DNA from: JBMTVT01 sp049451635
GTDB lineage: Bacteria; Bacteroidota; Bacteroidia; Flavobacteriales; Flavobacteriaceae
Direction of reading: 5' to 3'
DNA: 6,321 bases
NCBI GenBank assembly: GCA_049451635.1
Contig: JBMTVT010000089.1
Coordinates: 1-6,321 of the forward strand
Below are positions 6,268-6,321 of the stretch, piece after piece. Made by a program: the position numbers and the translations under genes. The notes beneath the pieces were generated by a model. It saw nothing but the letters and a program-made list of their open reading frames with translations, did not search any database and had not been told where the DNA came from. Positions within the stretch are counted from its first letter, which is position 1. Every line of letters begins with the position of its first letter.

Positions 6268-6321
6268 GGCCCGCTGGCAGATTGGTTATGCAGAGGACTG
6301 CAAATCCTTGTAGCTCGGTTC
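6268..6321 (+). tRNA. tRNA-Cys(GCA), 3' end cut by window edge
   Basis: The first 54 bases of a tRNA are present. The 5' acceptor strand is GGCCCGC (6268-6274). The D-stem GCA (6277-6279) pairs with TGC (6289-6291) around a loop with the invariant GG (6284-6285). The anticodon stem GAGGA (6293-6297) pairs with TCCTT (6305-6309), including one G-U pair, around the loop CTGCAAA with anticodon GCA at 6300-6302. The variable region (6310-6313), the 5' T-stem CTCGG (6314-6318) and TTC of the T-loop follow before the window ends. The rest of the T-arm and the 3' acceptor strand are outside. The arm sequences resemble alphaproteobacterial tRNA-Cys. It reads in the same direction as the upstream oxidase but is probably transcribed separately. 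Confidence 0.93.

Noticed and set aside
1..6321. CRISPR array, insertion sequence or prophage genes
   Set aside because: No regularly spaced repeats, transposase, integrase or phage protein motifs were seen on either strand.

Overview
The window looks like a piece of an AT-rich bacterial chromosome. It is most likely from a marine-type alphaproteobacterium. This rests on low G+C, very short intergenic gaps, starts without obvious Shine-Dalgarno motifs, and a tRNA-Cys(GCA) whose D-arm and anticodon arm look alphaproteobacterial. The taxonomic call is an inference. Nothing in the window looks phage- or transposon-derived.

Layout. (A) Positions 2-2014, plus strand, hold a tightly packed three-gene operon. 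It encodes a membrane di-iron desaturase/hydroxylase that is cut by the left window edge, a divergent PanB-fold (ketopantoate hydroxymethyltransferase-like) protein, and a divergent small multidrug resistance (SMR)-type membrane protein. The gaps are 4 bases and then a 4-base start/stop overlap. (B) Positions 2019-4779, minus strand, hold a two-gene operon transcribed toward operon A. It encodes a class III PLP aminotransferase followed 7 bases later by a glutamine-synthetase-family ligase that resembles gamma-glutamyl-polyamine synthetases. (C) An 87-bp AT-rich divergent spacer (4780-4866) separates B from a plus-strand FAD-dependent amine/amino-acid oxidase of the PuuB/DAO type (4867-6156). 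(D) A 111-bp spacer leads to a tRNA-Cys gene that is cut by the right window edge.

How the genes may work together (inference). A GS-family gamma-glutamyl ligase, a PuuB-like flavin oxidase and a class III transaminase are the enzyme types used to break down amines through gamma-glutamylated intermediates. The desaturase resembles the branch that includes the rhizopine oxygenase MocD and the rhizobitoxine enzyme RtxC, which act on small amino compounds rather than membrane lipids. Together with a membrane protein of a small-molecule exporter family, the locus reads best as an uncharacterised pathway that uses or modifies a small amine. Two of its members have lost hallmark residues of their families. 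The PanB-like protein lacks the metal-binding signature segment but keeps the catalytic glutamate. The SMR protein lacks the membrane-embedded glutamate that is essential in EmrE. These two proteins, side by side in one operon, are the most unusual content of the window.
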